From Asterella californica (lineage: Eukaryota > Streptophyta > Marchantiopsida > Marchantiales > Aytoniaceae): 64,000 bases of DNA. The stretch covers positions 19,128,001 to 19,192,000 of the forward strand of contig JAYKYS010000004.1 of the NCBI GenBank assembly GCA_036924285.1, read 5' to 3'. Below the pieces are notes generated by a model that saw only the letters and a program-made list of their open reading frames with translations, did no database searches and was not told the DNA's origin. The stretch's first letter is position 1. Every line of letters begins with the position of its first letter. A program made the position numbers and the translations under genes. Shown piece after piece: positions 1-10,059 of this stretch.

Positions 1-425
1 CTGCTGGTACTCCTGTGCTATCTTGATCTGGTTGTATCCACTATAACCATCACCAAAACTATACCACTCATGACCGGCAACTTCCTCCAAAATCTCATCT
101 ATAAATGGTAGAGGATAATAGTCCTTCTTGATAACTGCATTCAGCTTCTTATAGTCTATGCACACTCGCAGCTTATCATTCTTCTTCTTGACAATCACAA
201 TGGGTGAAACCCATTCTGAGTTCTCCACCTCGTAGATGAAACTCGCCTCCCTCAACTTGTCTATCTCCTCCTTGACCATCATTGCCGTTGTGGGATTGAC
301 CCTTCTCTGCTTCTGTCGAACTGGTCTTGCGTGCTCCTCCAATTCGATTCGATGAGTCTCGAGAGTCACCTCCTTCAAATCCTTGTAGCTGAAAGCAAAC
401 ACATGGATATATTTTCGAAATATAT
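1..425 (-). pseudogene. pol: A1 RT N-terminal fragment (window-truncated)
   Basis: This is the start of the reverse transcriptase of family A copy A1, cut by the window edge. Read on the minus strand it shows RT landmarks also seen intact in copy A2: HARPVRQKQRR, EWVSPIVIVKKK, CIDYKKLNAV and GDGYSGYN. It lies directly downstream of the A1 gag-PR stop but in another frame. A1 has one A fewer than copy A4 in the A-run at the junction, so RT cannot be read by simple continuation. The rest of pol lies outside the window. The RT assignment is safe; whether A1 was ever expressed cannot be judged. Confidence 0.85.
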
Positions 426-2537
426 CTAGGAATCTACTTTCTCTTCTTGAGTGACATTGATACCAAACTTCAGGGTAGAGAGTCTTCTCACAATCTCTGC
501 CTCACTCAACTCTTCTTTGTCAGGATCTTTCTCCACTGTTGGTCGAGTCAACAAGTCAATAGCACTAAGCTGATGTACTGATTCATCTCGACCAAATCCT
601 TCATCCTCAGACGAGGATTCTTGATCGTAAGAATCCCCAGTATCTACTTCTGAGACACTCTGATCATCCTCCGTATCAGATTCCCAGTAGTCACTAGTGG
701 GTCTATCAGAGTCAAAAGTCACAACTCCAACACCCGAGAGAGGAACTATCACTCTATGATCTCTAGGCCCAATCCGTAAGTATCCCTTGTGCCACCTATC
801 CGTGGTGCGCACAGCTCTCAACCAAGGCCTACCTAGGAGCAAATCATAACTAGAGTCCTTTAACACTTGAAAGGACATCAATGTTTGAACTCCCATCACA
901 GACACGACCACCTTCTCTAACACACCAAGAGGTCTTACCCGTTGCTTGTTAGCCATCCCCACGACAATGCTAGCCGGGCGAGTTGGTTCCATTCCCAACT
1001 TCTTCATCAACCTCTCCGATATGACGTTTACAGCCGACCCTCCATCCACCAATACGTCAGAGACGTAGTGATCATTCAATCGGACTTCAATCTTTGAAGC
1101 CCTAGTGCATATCTCTGAAGCATGCACATCCACCACACCAACTCCCACAGACTTTGACGTCTTGCTCTTGGGTTTCTTCTTCTTGCTTCTCTTAGAACTC
1201 AGTCCTCCTCTGAGTTTCCTTCGTAAGCTGGGATTAAGTGTGATCAGTTGTCCAACAGTGATGTTGGCTTTCTGAGCACCCACATCTTCAACCACATCAT
1301 ATCCCGCTTGGGAAGATGAAATGGTGAAATCCGCCATCCCCAGCTTCCTTCTTGGCTCCCTTGGTGTACTCGAAACATTACTGGAACGAGTACTTCTACT
1401 TGCTGACTCCTCCATGAAAACCGGTTCATCAGAAAATCGAGTTCTTTTCCTTTCTTGAGCTAAAAGCTCCACCGGTGCATGAGAAGAGTTTGAACTCTCT
1501 CCTTTCTCGTAAATGGGATCTCGTACGACATCGATAGTAGCCACCCCCTTGTCTCGTCCTTGTGATGGATTTCCTCCACCCACATTCATTCTGACAGCTT
1601 CGGCACCTCTTGCTGCGTTGTTAGGACAATTTCGTTGGAAATGAGAACCTCCACACGTCCAACAAGTGATTCCTCCAAAGTTACCTTGATTTCCTTGGTT
1701 GGGATTGTTGTCGTAACCTCTTTGACCTCCTCCTCCACCTTTGTTCCTCCATTCTCGTAACTGCACCACGTTTATCTTGAGATCCGCAAGAGTATCGGTG
1801 ATGCTCTTCAGCTCAGCATGAAAATCAGAGGTGGCAGTAGACATCGTTGTTGGGACAAACGGTCTTGGCACCACCTTTGGAGTAGGAGCTGACGTTGAAG
1901 CAATCACCAATTGTGATGGTGCAGGTGCGATCGTCGTGGCTACACCAGGAGTCGGAGTCGACACCAGAGCAGCATGATGATGTTGGATGATATCTCCTTC
2001 ATCCAAACTCTCTTCCATATTTGTCTCAATCTTGATGGCCTCCGCTTTTGTTGCTGGCTTCTCGTACCTCACTTGGGTTTGAATTGAAGGCCTCAACCCT
2101 CCCACCAAGTTCTTGGTCAACACTGCTCCAATCCCCGCCATCGTTAACTCCACATTGTCTCCACTCTTCCGTAGGACCGTCCGAAACCGTTGCTCCAACT
2201 TATCCACCCTTTCGGCATATTGCCGAACTTTCTCGTCGTCTCGTTGCTTCAAATGAGTAAGCTCCACCATGAGCTTCTCATAACTCTCTTCTGGAAGAAA
2301 TTCTTCGATGAGTGCATTACTCAACGTCTCCCATGTGTCCTCAACTGCACCAGGTGTCTTGCTCTTCACTCGGTCTTCATACCACGTAAGAGCAAAATCT
2401 TCTAAAAACTCTGGCAGTAACAACACCCATTCTTCCTTCCTTCTCACGTTGTTTCCGATGCAACTCCTTTTGAAGTCTCGTACAAATGGTTCTACATCTT
2501 CATTGTCCTTCCCATGAAACACTGGTAACTTCCCCAT
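426..2537 (-). CDS. gag-pro: A1 Gag-protease polyprotein
   Basis: A 703-aa open frame starts at a true ATG and encodes capsid/nucleocapsid and protease of a Ty3/Gypsy element. The N-terminus (PVFHGKDNEDVEPF) begins a retrotransposon gag domain of about 180 residues. A Pro/Thr/Ala-rich linker follows. The compact zinc knuckle near residue 300 reads CWTCGGSHFQRNC, one residue shorter than the usual CX2CX4HX4C. A lysine/arginine-rich stretch (SKRSKKKKPKSK) comes next, and then an aspartic protease with active site VDGGSA (DGG in place of DSG/DTG). The C-terminal part is acidic. The frame ends ...EEKVDS just before RT. In copy A4 the frame continues into RT because of one extra A, so the stop here looks like a 1-nt loss shared with A2. 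Confidence 0.9.
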   Translation of the reverse strand: MGKLPVFHGKDNEDVEPFVRDFKRSCIGNNVRRKEEWVLLLPEFLEDFALTWYEDRVKSKTPGAVEDTWETLSNALIEEFLPEESYEKLMVELTHLKQRDDEKVRQYAERVDKLEQRFRTVLRKSGDNVELTMAGIGAVLTKNLVGGLRPSIQTQVRYEKPATKAEAIKIETNMEESLDEGDIIQHHHAALVSTPTPGVATTIAPAPSQLVIASTSAPTPKVVPRPFVPTTMSTATSDFHAELKSITDTLADLKINVVQLREWRNKGGGGGQRGYDNNPNQGNQGNFGGITCWTCGGSHFQRNCPNNAARGAEAVRMNVGGGNPSQGRDKGVATIDVVRDPIYEKGESSNSSHAPVELLAQERKRTRFSDEPVFMEESASRSTRSSNVSSTPREPRRKLGMADFTISSSQAGYDVVEDVGAQKANITVGQLITLNPSLRRKLRGGLSSKRSKKKKPKSKTSKSVGVGVVDVHASEICTRASKIEVRLNDHYVSDVLVDGGSAVNVISERLMKKLGMEPTRPASIVVGMANKQRVRPLGVLEKVVVSVMGVQTLMSFQVLKDSSYDLLLGRPWLRAVRTTDRWHKGYLRIGPRDHRVIVPLSGVGVVTFDSDRPTSDYWESDTEDDQSVSEVDTGDSYDQESSSEDEGFGRDESVHQLSAIDLLTRPTVEKDPDKEELSEAEIVRRLSTLKFGINVTQEEKVDS

Positions 2538-2971
2538 CTTGTAACTATTCTTTCTACCCTTCTAATTTTTGTGCAATAACTACTCGCTAAAAGAGTACGA
2601 ACATCACCAATTCCATTCGCGAATAATCTATCATAGGTAAAATGAAAAGAAATGGTTGTAACAACACCTCTTGTGCAATCTCTTCTCCCAAGGTAATCAT
2701 GAGCCTGAGTCGCATCACCGCCTTCTCCACCATCCGAATGACGATCTCCATCACAACTCAGCTGAGTCCTCTTTTGAAGTCGACAACTTCTCCGTCTTTG
2801 CTCTTTGAGTCTCGTCCAACTTCTCGACTACTGACGTAAGTAGGGCGGCCACATCTACGCACTTGTGTCCTCTGGATAGATCACCCACTCCACAACTTGG
2901 ACAAGGATCTTCACCTAGAAGATGAATTGACGCTGTGACGATGGACCCACTCGAAGACTTAAATCAGTAAT
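2538..2971 (-). pseudogene. A1 leader with truncated ORF-b remnant
   Basis: This is the stretch between A1 gag and the neighbouring LTR. It matches the leader of A3 and A4 from the gag ATG back into ORF-b, whose stop would be at 2751. The ORF-b remnant has lost one G near 2935 compared with A3, which shifts its frame. At about 2971 the sequence jumps straight into LTR sequence. Compared with A4, about 2 kb is missing: the rest of ORF-b, ORF-a, the tandem repeats, the primer-binding site and the first 200 bases or so of the LTR. The junction shares a few bases (TAA), as in a microhomology deletion. Confidence 0.8.
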
Positions 2972-3677
2972 AACACATCAACTAAAAATCCTCCATTCTA
3001 ACAACGTCTCTCAAGTTCTCACATGCTAAAAATATCCCACACTCTCTATATTACTCAAGTTGTCATTACGACAATGTGAAAACAAGGATGAGGAGCTCTT
3101 TTCTACTCCTCTATTTATACATTCTAGGTTTTTACTTTGGTACTCCCCGGTAACTCAGCCGTAACTACTTTTTCCGGGTTTTACTAAGATATTACTTAAG
3201 GTAAAAGCATTGATCACATGGGCTTTTTACCTTTTCACATGGGCTTATTCCTTCAAAGTCAACAACTTCTAGAAGGATTCTGGAATATTCTCAAGGAATC
3301 TCGAATTTCCACCCCCCCTCTACACTAGGACCCACTAAAAAGGAAACATGTGGAATCTCTTCTTGTTTTTAATGCCCACAAAGTCCACAACTTTAATCCA
3401 ACCACTAATATCAAGTCAAAAAGGAGATAAGGGATACTTTCCACCCCCTTTCTACCTTTTAGACAAGATGACAAGATAGTAGTGCTCACTCTTTAGCAAA
3501 TATCTGAATTCTGTCAAAAGTACAGCTAAGTTTAACCATAACTAACTTTTAGCTAGTCATGACTAACTTGATACCTCCTTAAAGTACTTTGGCAGCCAAT
3601 AAACATTCTCAACACTTAGTTATAACTAAACACCTTACTAATAGACAAACTTCCTATGTGTAACATAGGTCGTTACA
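2972..3677 (-). repeat. Truncated A LTR shared by A1 and A2
   Basis: This LTR ends (plus strand) in GTCGTTACA, identical to the LTR ends of A3 and A4, but lacks their first ~200 bases (beginning TGTAAACCC). It sits between the leader of A1 and the polypurine tract and pol end of A2, so it stands as the 5' LTR of A1 and the 3' LTR of A2 at once. A TATA-like TATAAATAG is present on the minus strand at 3111-3119. The body is nearly the same as the LTRs at 21447, 51320 and 59347. Confidence 0.88.
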
Positions 3678-3689
3678 TTTTACCCCCGG
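3678..3689 (-). other. A2 polypurine tract
   Basis: On the minus strand the sequence CCGGGGGTAAAA lies between the pol stop (3691-3693) and the first base of the 3' LTR (TGTAACGACC). This is the expected position and composition of the plus-strand primer of an LTR retrotransposon. The same tract occurs in A4 (52243-52253) and in decayed form in A5. Confidence 0.8.
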
Positions 3690-3690
3690 A

Positions 3691-6420
3691 CTAAATTTTC
3701 GCTCCGTCCTCGGAGTGAAGAGAGAACTTTCGTCGATGAAACAACTTCAACTTGTCATGGTTGACCCGATCGAATCTCCTTCCTCCCAACTCCTGAAGGT
3801 CATATGTGAAGTTGCTCCACACCTTATCTACAACAAAAGGACCAAAATACCTCGGAAGAAACTTCTTCCTAGCCCTCTTGAATCTGATAGCATCATATAA
3901 CATAACCCAATCTCCAACTTGAAAAGGTTTTACCTCCCTCTTGCCCAACCGTTTGTCGTAACTCTTCTTTTGATACGCCTGAGCTCGTTCCATCCGGATC
4001 ATTGCTACCGCTCGGGTCTCTTCCAACTCCATGAGTTGCTCCCTTCTTGATCTGACCACGTCTTCTCCTCTCGACCTCTTCAACTTTCGTTGAATAGTTT
4101 GAAAAGTATCCAATTCGAATTGGATCGGCAACTTGGACTCCACTCCATAAACTAGTCGAAATGGAGAGTACCCAGTAGAAGTCTTTGTTGTCGTTCGGTA
4201 CTCCCATAAGATGGCATGTAGCCTCTTATCCCAAGTATGTTTCGCAGTCTCAACACCAGTATCTTTGGCGAGCATCATACAAAGTGTAAGATTGGTCTTC
4301 TCCGCAAGACCATTAGCATTTGGTTTGTATGAGGTCGTTACTCGTGGCTTGATAGAAAAGTGTTGTAGCATAGCAGTAGTCATGCTCCCTACAAACTCTC
4401 CTCCTCTATCTGAGACCAACTCTAACGGACATCCAAATCTTGTGATGATCCTCTCCCATAGGAATCTACCGACTTTTGTTTCATTGGTCTCTCTCAAAGG
4501 TCTAGCCTCTACCCACTTGGTACAATAGTCAGTGGCGACTACAATGTATCTATTGCCTCGAGGTGTCTTATTAAGAGGACCTACAAAGTCAATACCCCAC
4601 TTCTCAAATGGTCCTAATATTGGAATTGATCTTAACGGAGGTGTTCTAGTAGACTTCAGAGCAAATGCTTGACATACATCGCAAGTTTTGCAATAGTCTA
4701 AACACTCCTTGAAAATCCCTCTCCAATGATAACCCGCATCCAGAATCTTGAAAGCTGTTATCTTACCAGCAAAGTGACCTCCGCAAACCGTGCCATCGTG
4801 AAACTCGTGCATTAGCTTGAATGCCTCCTTCTGACCAACTGTTCTCCTTAGTAACCCATCTGCTCCTTGATGAAACAGAATTCCCTCCACCATGGTGTAA
4901 GGTTTGCATCTCTTGATCAACGCGTTGCGTTCTCGGGTATGCATACCTTCTGGAAAAGAGCCATCTACAAGGAAACTCCAGATTTCTTTGTACTCGTCCG
5001 GTATCTCCTCGATGCTTGTGATGGTCATCAGATGCTCGTCTGGAAATGAATCATCAAACGGTTCTTCTCCCTCATCATCATAAGCCCTTGACAAAAGATC
5101 AGCATTCGCATGCTTCTTCCCTGGTCTATCTTCGATCACATAATCGTATTCTGTTAGAAGGATCTTCCAACGAGCAATACGACCTTCGGCATTAGGCTTA
5201 TTAAAGATATACTTTAAAGCCTTGTGATCTGTGACTATGGAAAATTTCCCTCCTAGCAAGTAGTGTCGAAATTTCTTCAATCCAAAGATCACCGCTAATC
5301 CTTCTCGTTCAGTCACGGAGTAATTCTTCTCCGCTGGAACCATCTGCCTACTAGCATAAGCTATAGGATGATCATGCCCATCTCCATCTAGCTGACTTAA
5401 TGTACATCCGATTGCTACATTGGAGGCATCCGTATACAGAATAAATGCTTTACTCCACTCAGGTTTAGCAAGTATAGGAGCTGTCGCTAATGCCTTTTTC
5501 AACTCCTCAAATGCTTCCTTTGCCTTCTGATCATGCACTATCAAGTCGAAATCAACTCCCTTCTTCATGTACATAGTCAAAGCTATTGCTTTGTTTGAGA
5601 AGGAAAAGACAAACCTCCGATAATATCCAACCATGCCAAGAAACTGCCTCAACTTTGTCAAATTGATCGAAAATGGAAGATCCACAATCTTCTTCACCTT
5701 CTCAGGATCTACCGCAATCCCATTCTTGGAAATGATGTGCCCTAACAACAGACCTTCTTCGCAGCCAAAGATGCACTTCTCTGGATTCAGAGAAGCGTTA
5801 GCTTGCTCCAACCGCTGCAGAACTTTGATCACATGATCAAAGTGGTCCTCCTTTCTTCCGTACACACAGAAATCATCAATGAAATCACGAACAAACTTTC
5901 CTATGAATGGTTCGAACACCTTGTTCATGAACCTCTGAAACGTGGCCGGAGCATTACACAGTCCGAATGGCATCACTCGAAATGCAAATGTTCCCCAAGG
6001 AGTAGTGAAAGTAGTTAACTGCTGGTACTCCTGTGCTATCTTGATATGGTTGTATCCACTATAACCATCACCAAAGCTGTACCACTCATGACCGGCAACT
6101 TCCTCCAAAATCTCATCTATAAATGGTAGAGGATAATAGTCCTTCTTGGTAACTGCATTCAGCTTCTTATAGTCTATGCACACTCGCAGCTTATCATTCT
6201 TCTTCTTGACAATCACAATGGGTGAAACCCATTCTGAGTTCTCCACCTCGTAGATGAAACTCGCCTCCCTCAACTTGTCTATCTCCTCCTTGACCATCAT
6301 TGCCGTTGTGGGATTGACCCTTCTCTGCTTCTGTCGAACTGGTCTTGCGTGCTCCTCCAATTCGATTCGATGAGTCTCGAGAGTCACCTCCTTCAAATCC
6401 TTGTAGCTGAAAGTAAACAC
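3691..6420 (-). CDS. pol: A2 Pol: RT-RNase H-integrase
   Basis: A 909-aa open frame carries the replication and integration enzymes of family A. RT has the catalytic FIDD at residues 180-183 and the PFGLCNAPATFQR block before it. RNase H has D331 in YTDAS, E372 region in TEREG and D398 in VTDHKAL. Integrase has a zinc site (H541, H549, C580, C583) and the DDE triad D611, D671 and E707. A GPF/Y-like module (RYFGPFVVDKV) follows, and no chromodomain is present. RT style (DGYSGYN, FIDDFCVYG) resembles the Athila group of plant Gypsy elements. The first codon of the open frame is GTG, so it is not an independent start; RT should be fused to Gag-PR, from which it is split by a 1-nt difference. This is the best-preserved A pol in the window. 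Confidence 0.93.
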   Translation of the reverse strand: MFTFSYKDLKEVTLETHRIELEEHARPVRQKQRRVNPTTAMMVKEEIDKLREASFIYEVENSEWVSPIVIVKKKNDKLRVCIDYKKLNAVTKKDYYPLPFIDEILEEVAGHEWYSFGDGYSGYNHIKIAQEYQQLTTFTTPWGTFAFRVMPFGLCNAPATFQRFMNKVFEPFIGKFVRDFIDDFCVYGRKEDHFDHVIKVLQRLEQANASLNPEKCIFGCEEGLLLGHIISKNGIAVDPEKVKKIVDLPFSINLTKLRQFLGMVGYYRRFVFSFSNKAIALTMYMKKGVDFDLIVHDQKAKEAFEELKKALATAPILAKPEWSKAFILYTDASNVAIGCTLSQLDGDGHDHPIAYASRQMVPAEKNYSVTEREGLAVIFGLKKFRHYLLGGKFSIVTDHKALKYIFNKPNAEGRIARWKILLTEYDYVIEDRPGKKHANADLLSRAYDDEGEEPFDDSFPDEHLMTITSIEEIPDEYKEIWSFLVDGSFPEGMHTRERNALIKRCKPYTMVEGILFHQGADGLLRRTVGQKEAFKLMHEFHDGTVCGGHFAGKITAFKILDAGYHWRGIFKECLDYCKTCDVCQAFALKSTRTPPLRSIPILGPFEKWGIDFVGPLNKTPRGNRYIVVATDYCTKWVEARPLRETNETKVGRFLWERIITRFGCPLELVSDRGGEFVGSMTTAMLQHFSIKPRVTTSYKPNANGLAEKTNLTLCMMLAKDTGVETAKHTWDKRLHAILWEYRTTTKTSTGYSPFRLVYGVESKLPIQFELDTFQTIQRKLKRSRGEDVVRSRREQLMELEETRAVAMIRMERAQAYQKKSYDKRLGKREVKPFQVGDWVMLYDAIRFKRARKKFLPRYFGPFVVDKVWSNFTYDLQELGGRRFDRVNHDKLKLFHRRKFSLHSEDGAKI

Positions 6421-6443
6421 ATGGATATATTTTCGAAATATAT

Positions 6444-8267
6444 CTAGGAATCTACTTTCTCTTCTTGAGTGACATTGATACCAAACTTCACGATAGAGAG
6501 TCTTCTCACAATCTCTGCCTCACTCAACTCTTCTTTGTCAGGATCTTTCTCCACTGTTGGTCGAGTCAACAAGTCAATAGCACTAAGCTGATGTACTGAT
6601 TCATCTCGACCAAATCCTTCATCCTCAGACGAGGATTCTTGATCGTAAGAATCCCCAGTATCTACTTCTGAGACACTCTGATCATCCTCCGTATCAGATT
6701 CCCAGTAGTCACTAGTGGGTCTATCAGAGTCAAAAGTCACAACTCCAACACCCAAGAGAGGAACTATCACTCTATGATCTCTAGGCCCAATCCGTAAGTA
6801 TCCCTTGTGCCACCTATCCGTGGTGCGCACAGCTCTCAACCAAGGCCTACCTAGGAGCAAATCATAACTAGAGTCCTTTAACACTTGAAAGGACATCAAT
6901 GTTTGAACTCCCATCACAGACACGACCACCTTCTCTAACACACCAAGAGGTCTTACCCGTTGCTTGTTAGCCATCCCCACGACAATGCTAGCCGGGCGAG
7001 TTGGTTCCATTCCCAACTTCTTCATCAACCTCTCCGATATGACGTTTACAGCCGACCCTCCATCCACCAATACGTCAGAGACGTAGTGACCATTCAATCG
7101 GACTTCAATCTTTGAAGCCCTAGTGCATATATCTGAAGCATGCACATCCACCACACCAACTCCCACAGACTTTGACGTCTTGCTCTTGGGTTTCTTCTTC
7201 TTGCTTCTCTTAGAACTCAGTCCTCCTCTGAGTTTCCTTCGTAAGCTGGGATTAAGTGTGATCAGTTGTCCAACAGTGATGTTGGCTTTCTGAGCACCCA
7301 CATCTTCAACCACATCATATCCCGCTTGGGAAGATGAAATGGTGAAATCCGTCATCCCCAGCTTCCTTCTTGGCTCCCTTGGTGTACTCGAAACATTACT
7401 GGAACGAGTACTTCTACTTGCTGACTCCTCCATGAAAACCGGTTCATCAGAAAATCGAGTTCTTTTCCTTTCTTGAGCTAAAAGCTCCACCGGTGCATGA
7501 GAAGAGTTTGAACTCTCTCCTTTCTCGTAAATGGGATCTCGTACGACATCGATAGTAGCCACCCCCTTGTCTCGTCCTTGTGATGGATTTCCTCCACCCA
7601 CATTCATTCTGACAGCTTCGGCACCTCTTGCTGCGTTGTTAGGACAATTTCGTTGGAAATGAGAACCTCCACACGTCCAACAAGTGATTCCTCCAAAGTT
7701 ACCTTGATTTCCTCGGTTGGGATTGTTGTCGTAACCTCTTTGACCTCCTCCTCCACCTTTGTTCCTCCATTCTCGTAACTGCACCACGTTTATCTTGAGA
7801 TCCGCAAGAGTATCGGTGATGCTCTTCAGCTCAGCATGAAAATCAGAGGTGGCAGTAGACATCGTTGTTGGGACAAACGGTCTTGGCACCACCTTTGGAG
7901 TAGGAGCTGACGTTGAAGCAATCACCAATTGTGATGGTGCAGGTGCGATCGTCGTGGCTACACCAGGAGTCGGAGTCGACACCAGAGCAGCATGATGATG
8001 TTGGATGATATCTCCTTCATCCAAACTCTCTTCCATATTTGTCGCAATCTTGATGGCCTCCGCTTTTGTTGCTGGCTTCCCGTACCTCACTTGGGTTTGA
8101 ATTGAAGGCCTCAACCCTCCCACCAAGTTCTTGGTCAACACTGCTCCAATCCCCGCCATCGTTAACTCCACATTGTCTCCACTCTTCCGTAGGACCGTCC
8201 GAAACCGTTGCTCCAACTTATCCACCCTTTCGGCATATTGCCGAACTTTCTCGTCGTCTCGTTGCTT
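6444..8267 (-). pseudogene. gag-pro: A2 Gag-protease, 5'-truncated
   Basis: This is the same polyprotein as in A1 and nearly identical to it, with the DGGSA protease site, zinc knuckle and basic stretch intact. It has lost the first ~95 codons of gag, including the start codon. The open frame can be followed to about 8267, where family A sequence breaks and a 20-bp piece of a different A copy begins before the B1 LTR. It ends with the same 1-nt-shifted EEKVDS stop as A1. The closeness of A1 and A2, and their shared lesion, suggest they are tandem duplicates. Confidence 0.88.
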
Positions 8268-8287
8268 CCAACCACATCATATCCCGC
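8268..8287 (-). mobile_element. 20-bp sliver of A3 gag left of B1
   Basis: These bases match the A gag sequence immediately before the point where A3 resumes at 18157. The bases to their left (up to 8267) belong to a gag position about 950 bp away in the same gene, so they come from copy A2. The sliver is all that remains of A3 on this side of the B1 insertion and marks an illegitimate A2/A3 junction with almost no microhomology. Confidence 0.85.
8284..8287. repeat. B1 target-site duplication (left)
   Basis: The bases CCGC directly before the B1 LTR are repeated directly after the other LTR at 18157-18160. The uninterrupted gag of A1 has a single CCGC at this place. This 4-bp duplication shows that B1 inserted as one unit and that both LTR ends are original. 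Confidence 0.85.
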
Positions 8288-10013
8288 TGTCGAGGCGAGA
8301 GTTTCCTAGGAAGGGCGAACCTTCTAGCTGTGATACGATCGTGAAGGGGAGGGCGAAAATCACACACGAAATACGGATCGCAAGAAACCACACCACCACG
8401 TTCTCGATCTGGCCAAGATAAAACACACGGCGTGCAAGTAGATCTTCAACTCCAGGTCATTCAGATTGCAAAGCTCATGTTCAGTAACTCATAATATCAG
8501 AAAACTGCTCCTGTGAAGCACCAGCGCGTTCACCTAGAAGCTTCCCGTTTTCTCTTCAGAAAAGTATGCGTACAAGTTGTAGATCTCCTATCTACTCGAT
8601 TCTGCTCTCTACTCTCAATCCCTCGATATCAAAACTCTGATCAGACAGAAAAATATCTTCAAATGTAGTCTCTGTAAAATCTCCTAGCTCTTCGATTCAC
8701 TCTACTCGATAGCTCCCGCACGATAAACTCTACACTGCTCGATGATCGACAGACTGCGATAGTTCGATAATGGACAATGGGCTGAGAATTCTCTCTCTCC
8801 GGAGTACACCCCTCTGGGTTTTCCTCCACCCTACGTAACATTCAGTGTCACCTGGCAGAGGTAAAAGATACCCTAAACAGATGGCAGCAGGAAAATAAAT
8901 CACTGATAATATATCTACACGTAAGAAGACTACTTCACTAAGCTACGTAGGTTCATCTGTACGGACGGCCACCGTTTCGGCCGTACAGTCAGCATCTGCA
9001 ACATCCATCCGAAGTAACTCCACCACGGCTACCTCTGGCCACCGGAATCACCTCGTTCTGACACGTGGAGCCCGAGTTATCATCATTGTCGTTTCCCGGC
9101 CCTCTTAAACTTCGAAGTGTCGTAAGTATTGCCTCAGGTATCAGTTTCACTTGATTTTTCGACCCAAGTGAATAGTATTTCGAACTCTACATTTTTCTAC
9201 AAAAGAATTGGTACCGACTTGGAGTATCTTTGATGCCATCTCGCTACCCCAGGACTTAGAGGGCCGCAACCGAATTCGTACTAATTACCCCGCCAACCCG
9301 AAGGTGAGAGGTCCATTTCGAAACCCGGTGGTAATCTCCCTCTAGCATCCACACTAGGTGACTGCACTAGTGCAGGGGTAGACGGAGGCGTCCTGCATTC
9401 ACGGTACGTTTAAGGGACATCTAGTGTCCCGCCCCTAGGCAACTTGGTGCCCCTCATATTCCCCCGAAGGGGCCAGCCTACTCCAAGCCGGTTGTGAGTC
9501 TGAAGGGATTTGATCCGGAGACCTCCTCCCTACAAGTTTCTCAGCTACACCACGGAAGCTGATCTCACAACTGGTTTTGAAGACCAGTTTCTAAGCTAAT
9601 ATGCTAGAAAGCTGTGGTATTTCGTCTTTTCTTTGCTAACACGAAGTGCCATAACTTTCTCTAAACATGCTCTTTTTGTACATTTCGAATTTTAAACAAA
9701 TACTACATACCATAATCTACATGAGAAAAATCTAAAAAGTATTTTTCGAACTCACTCTGATTTATGGTAAATTTCCCGGTATCAGAAATCTTGTAGAATA
9801 ACTCCAAGTAACTTTTCGCCTGCAACTCCGTTTGCAACTTTTGACCATACCACGGTGATCAGCGCGACGAGAGCTACGCCGTGGTGTTTTCAGATTTTCG
9901 AATGCTCACTTCTTTCAGAATCGACTTCTCTGAGCACTTAGCTTCACTCAGAGAGACTAACTTCTAACTGAGAGGTGAATTATTCACTATGTGGAATAAT
10001 TCACATCACGACA
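8288..10013 (-). repeat. B1 3' LTR
   Basis: This 1726-bp LTR runs (plus strand) from TGTCGAGGCG to CACGACA and matches the LTR at 16321-18156 almost throughout. It lacks the 118-bp tandem duplication seen in the other LTR. Short open frames inside it, such as 8659-8841, occur in both LTR copies and have no recognisable features. It contains a tRNA-like segment at 9488-9574. Confidence 0.92.
9488..9574 (-). other. tRNA-like segment with A/B-box-like motifs in B LTR
   Basis: On the minus strand an 11-base arm (CCAGTTGTGAG) pairs with CTCACAACCGG at the far end of an 87-nt segment, with one mismatch, like a tRNA acceptor stem. Between the arms are TGGTGTAGCTGAG (9540-9552), close to the RNA polymerase III A box, and GGATCAAATCC (9506-9516), which differs from the B-box consensus GGTTCGANTCC at two places. 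The interior does not fold as a clean cloverleaf, so a functional tRNA is unlikely. A captured tRNA-derived SINE head is a better guess. Confidence 0.45.
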
Positions 10014-10026
10014 TCCACCCCCTCCA
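10014..10026 (-). other. B1 polypurine tract
   Basis: The minus strand reads GGAGGGGGTGGA immediately before the LTR start TGTCGTGATG, which is the expected plus-strand primer. B3 has the related purine tract next to its shared LTR at 46886-46897. Confidence 0.75.
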
Positions 10027-10059
10027 AACCTGCACATCCTCTGGCATGTGCCAACCTCT

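Noticed and set aside
426..450. Programmed frameshift at the A1/A2 PR-RT junction
   Set aside because: There is no X XXY YYZ heptamer in frame and A4 is continuous, so a simple indel is more likely. Listed only as a length difference.
6420..6444. Independent start of A2 Pol at 6420
   Set aside because: The codon is GTG in the middle of the ancestral PR-RT frame, as A4 shows by reading through.
8659..8841. 60-aa minus-strand ORF, identical at 16691-16873
   Set aside because: It lies inside both B1 LTRs and is conserved only because the LTRs are copies. No start context or domain supports a gene.
9488..9574. A functional tRNA gene
   Set aside because: The A/B-box spacing is short, the anticodon arm does not fold, and the segment sits in an LTR. 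Kept only as tRNA-like.
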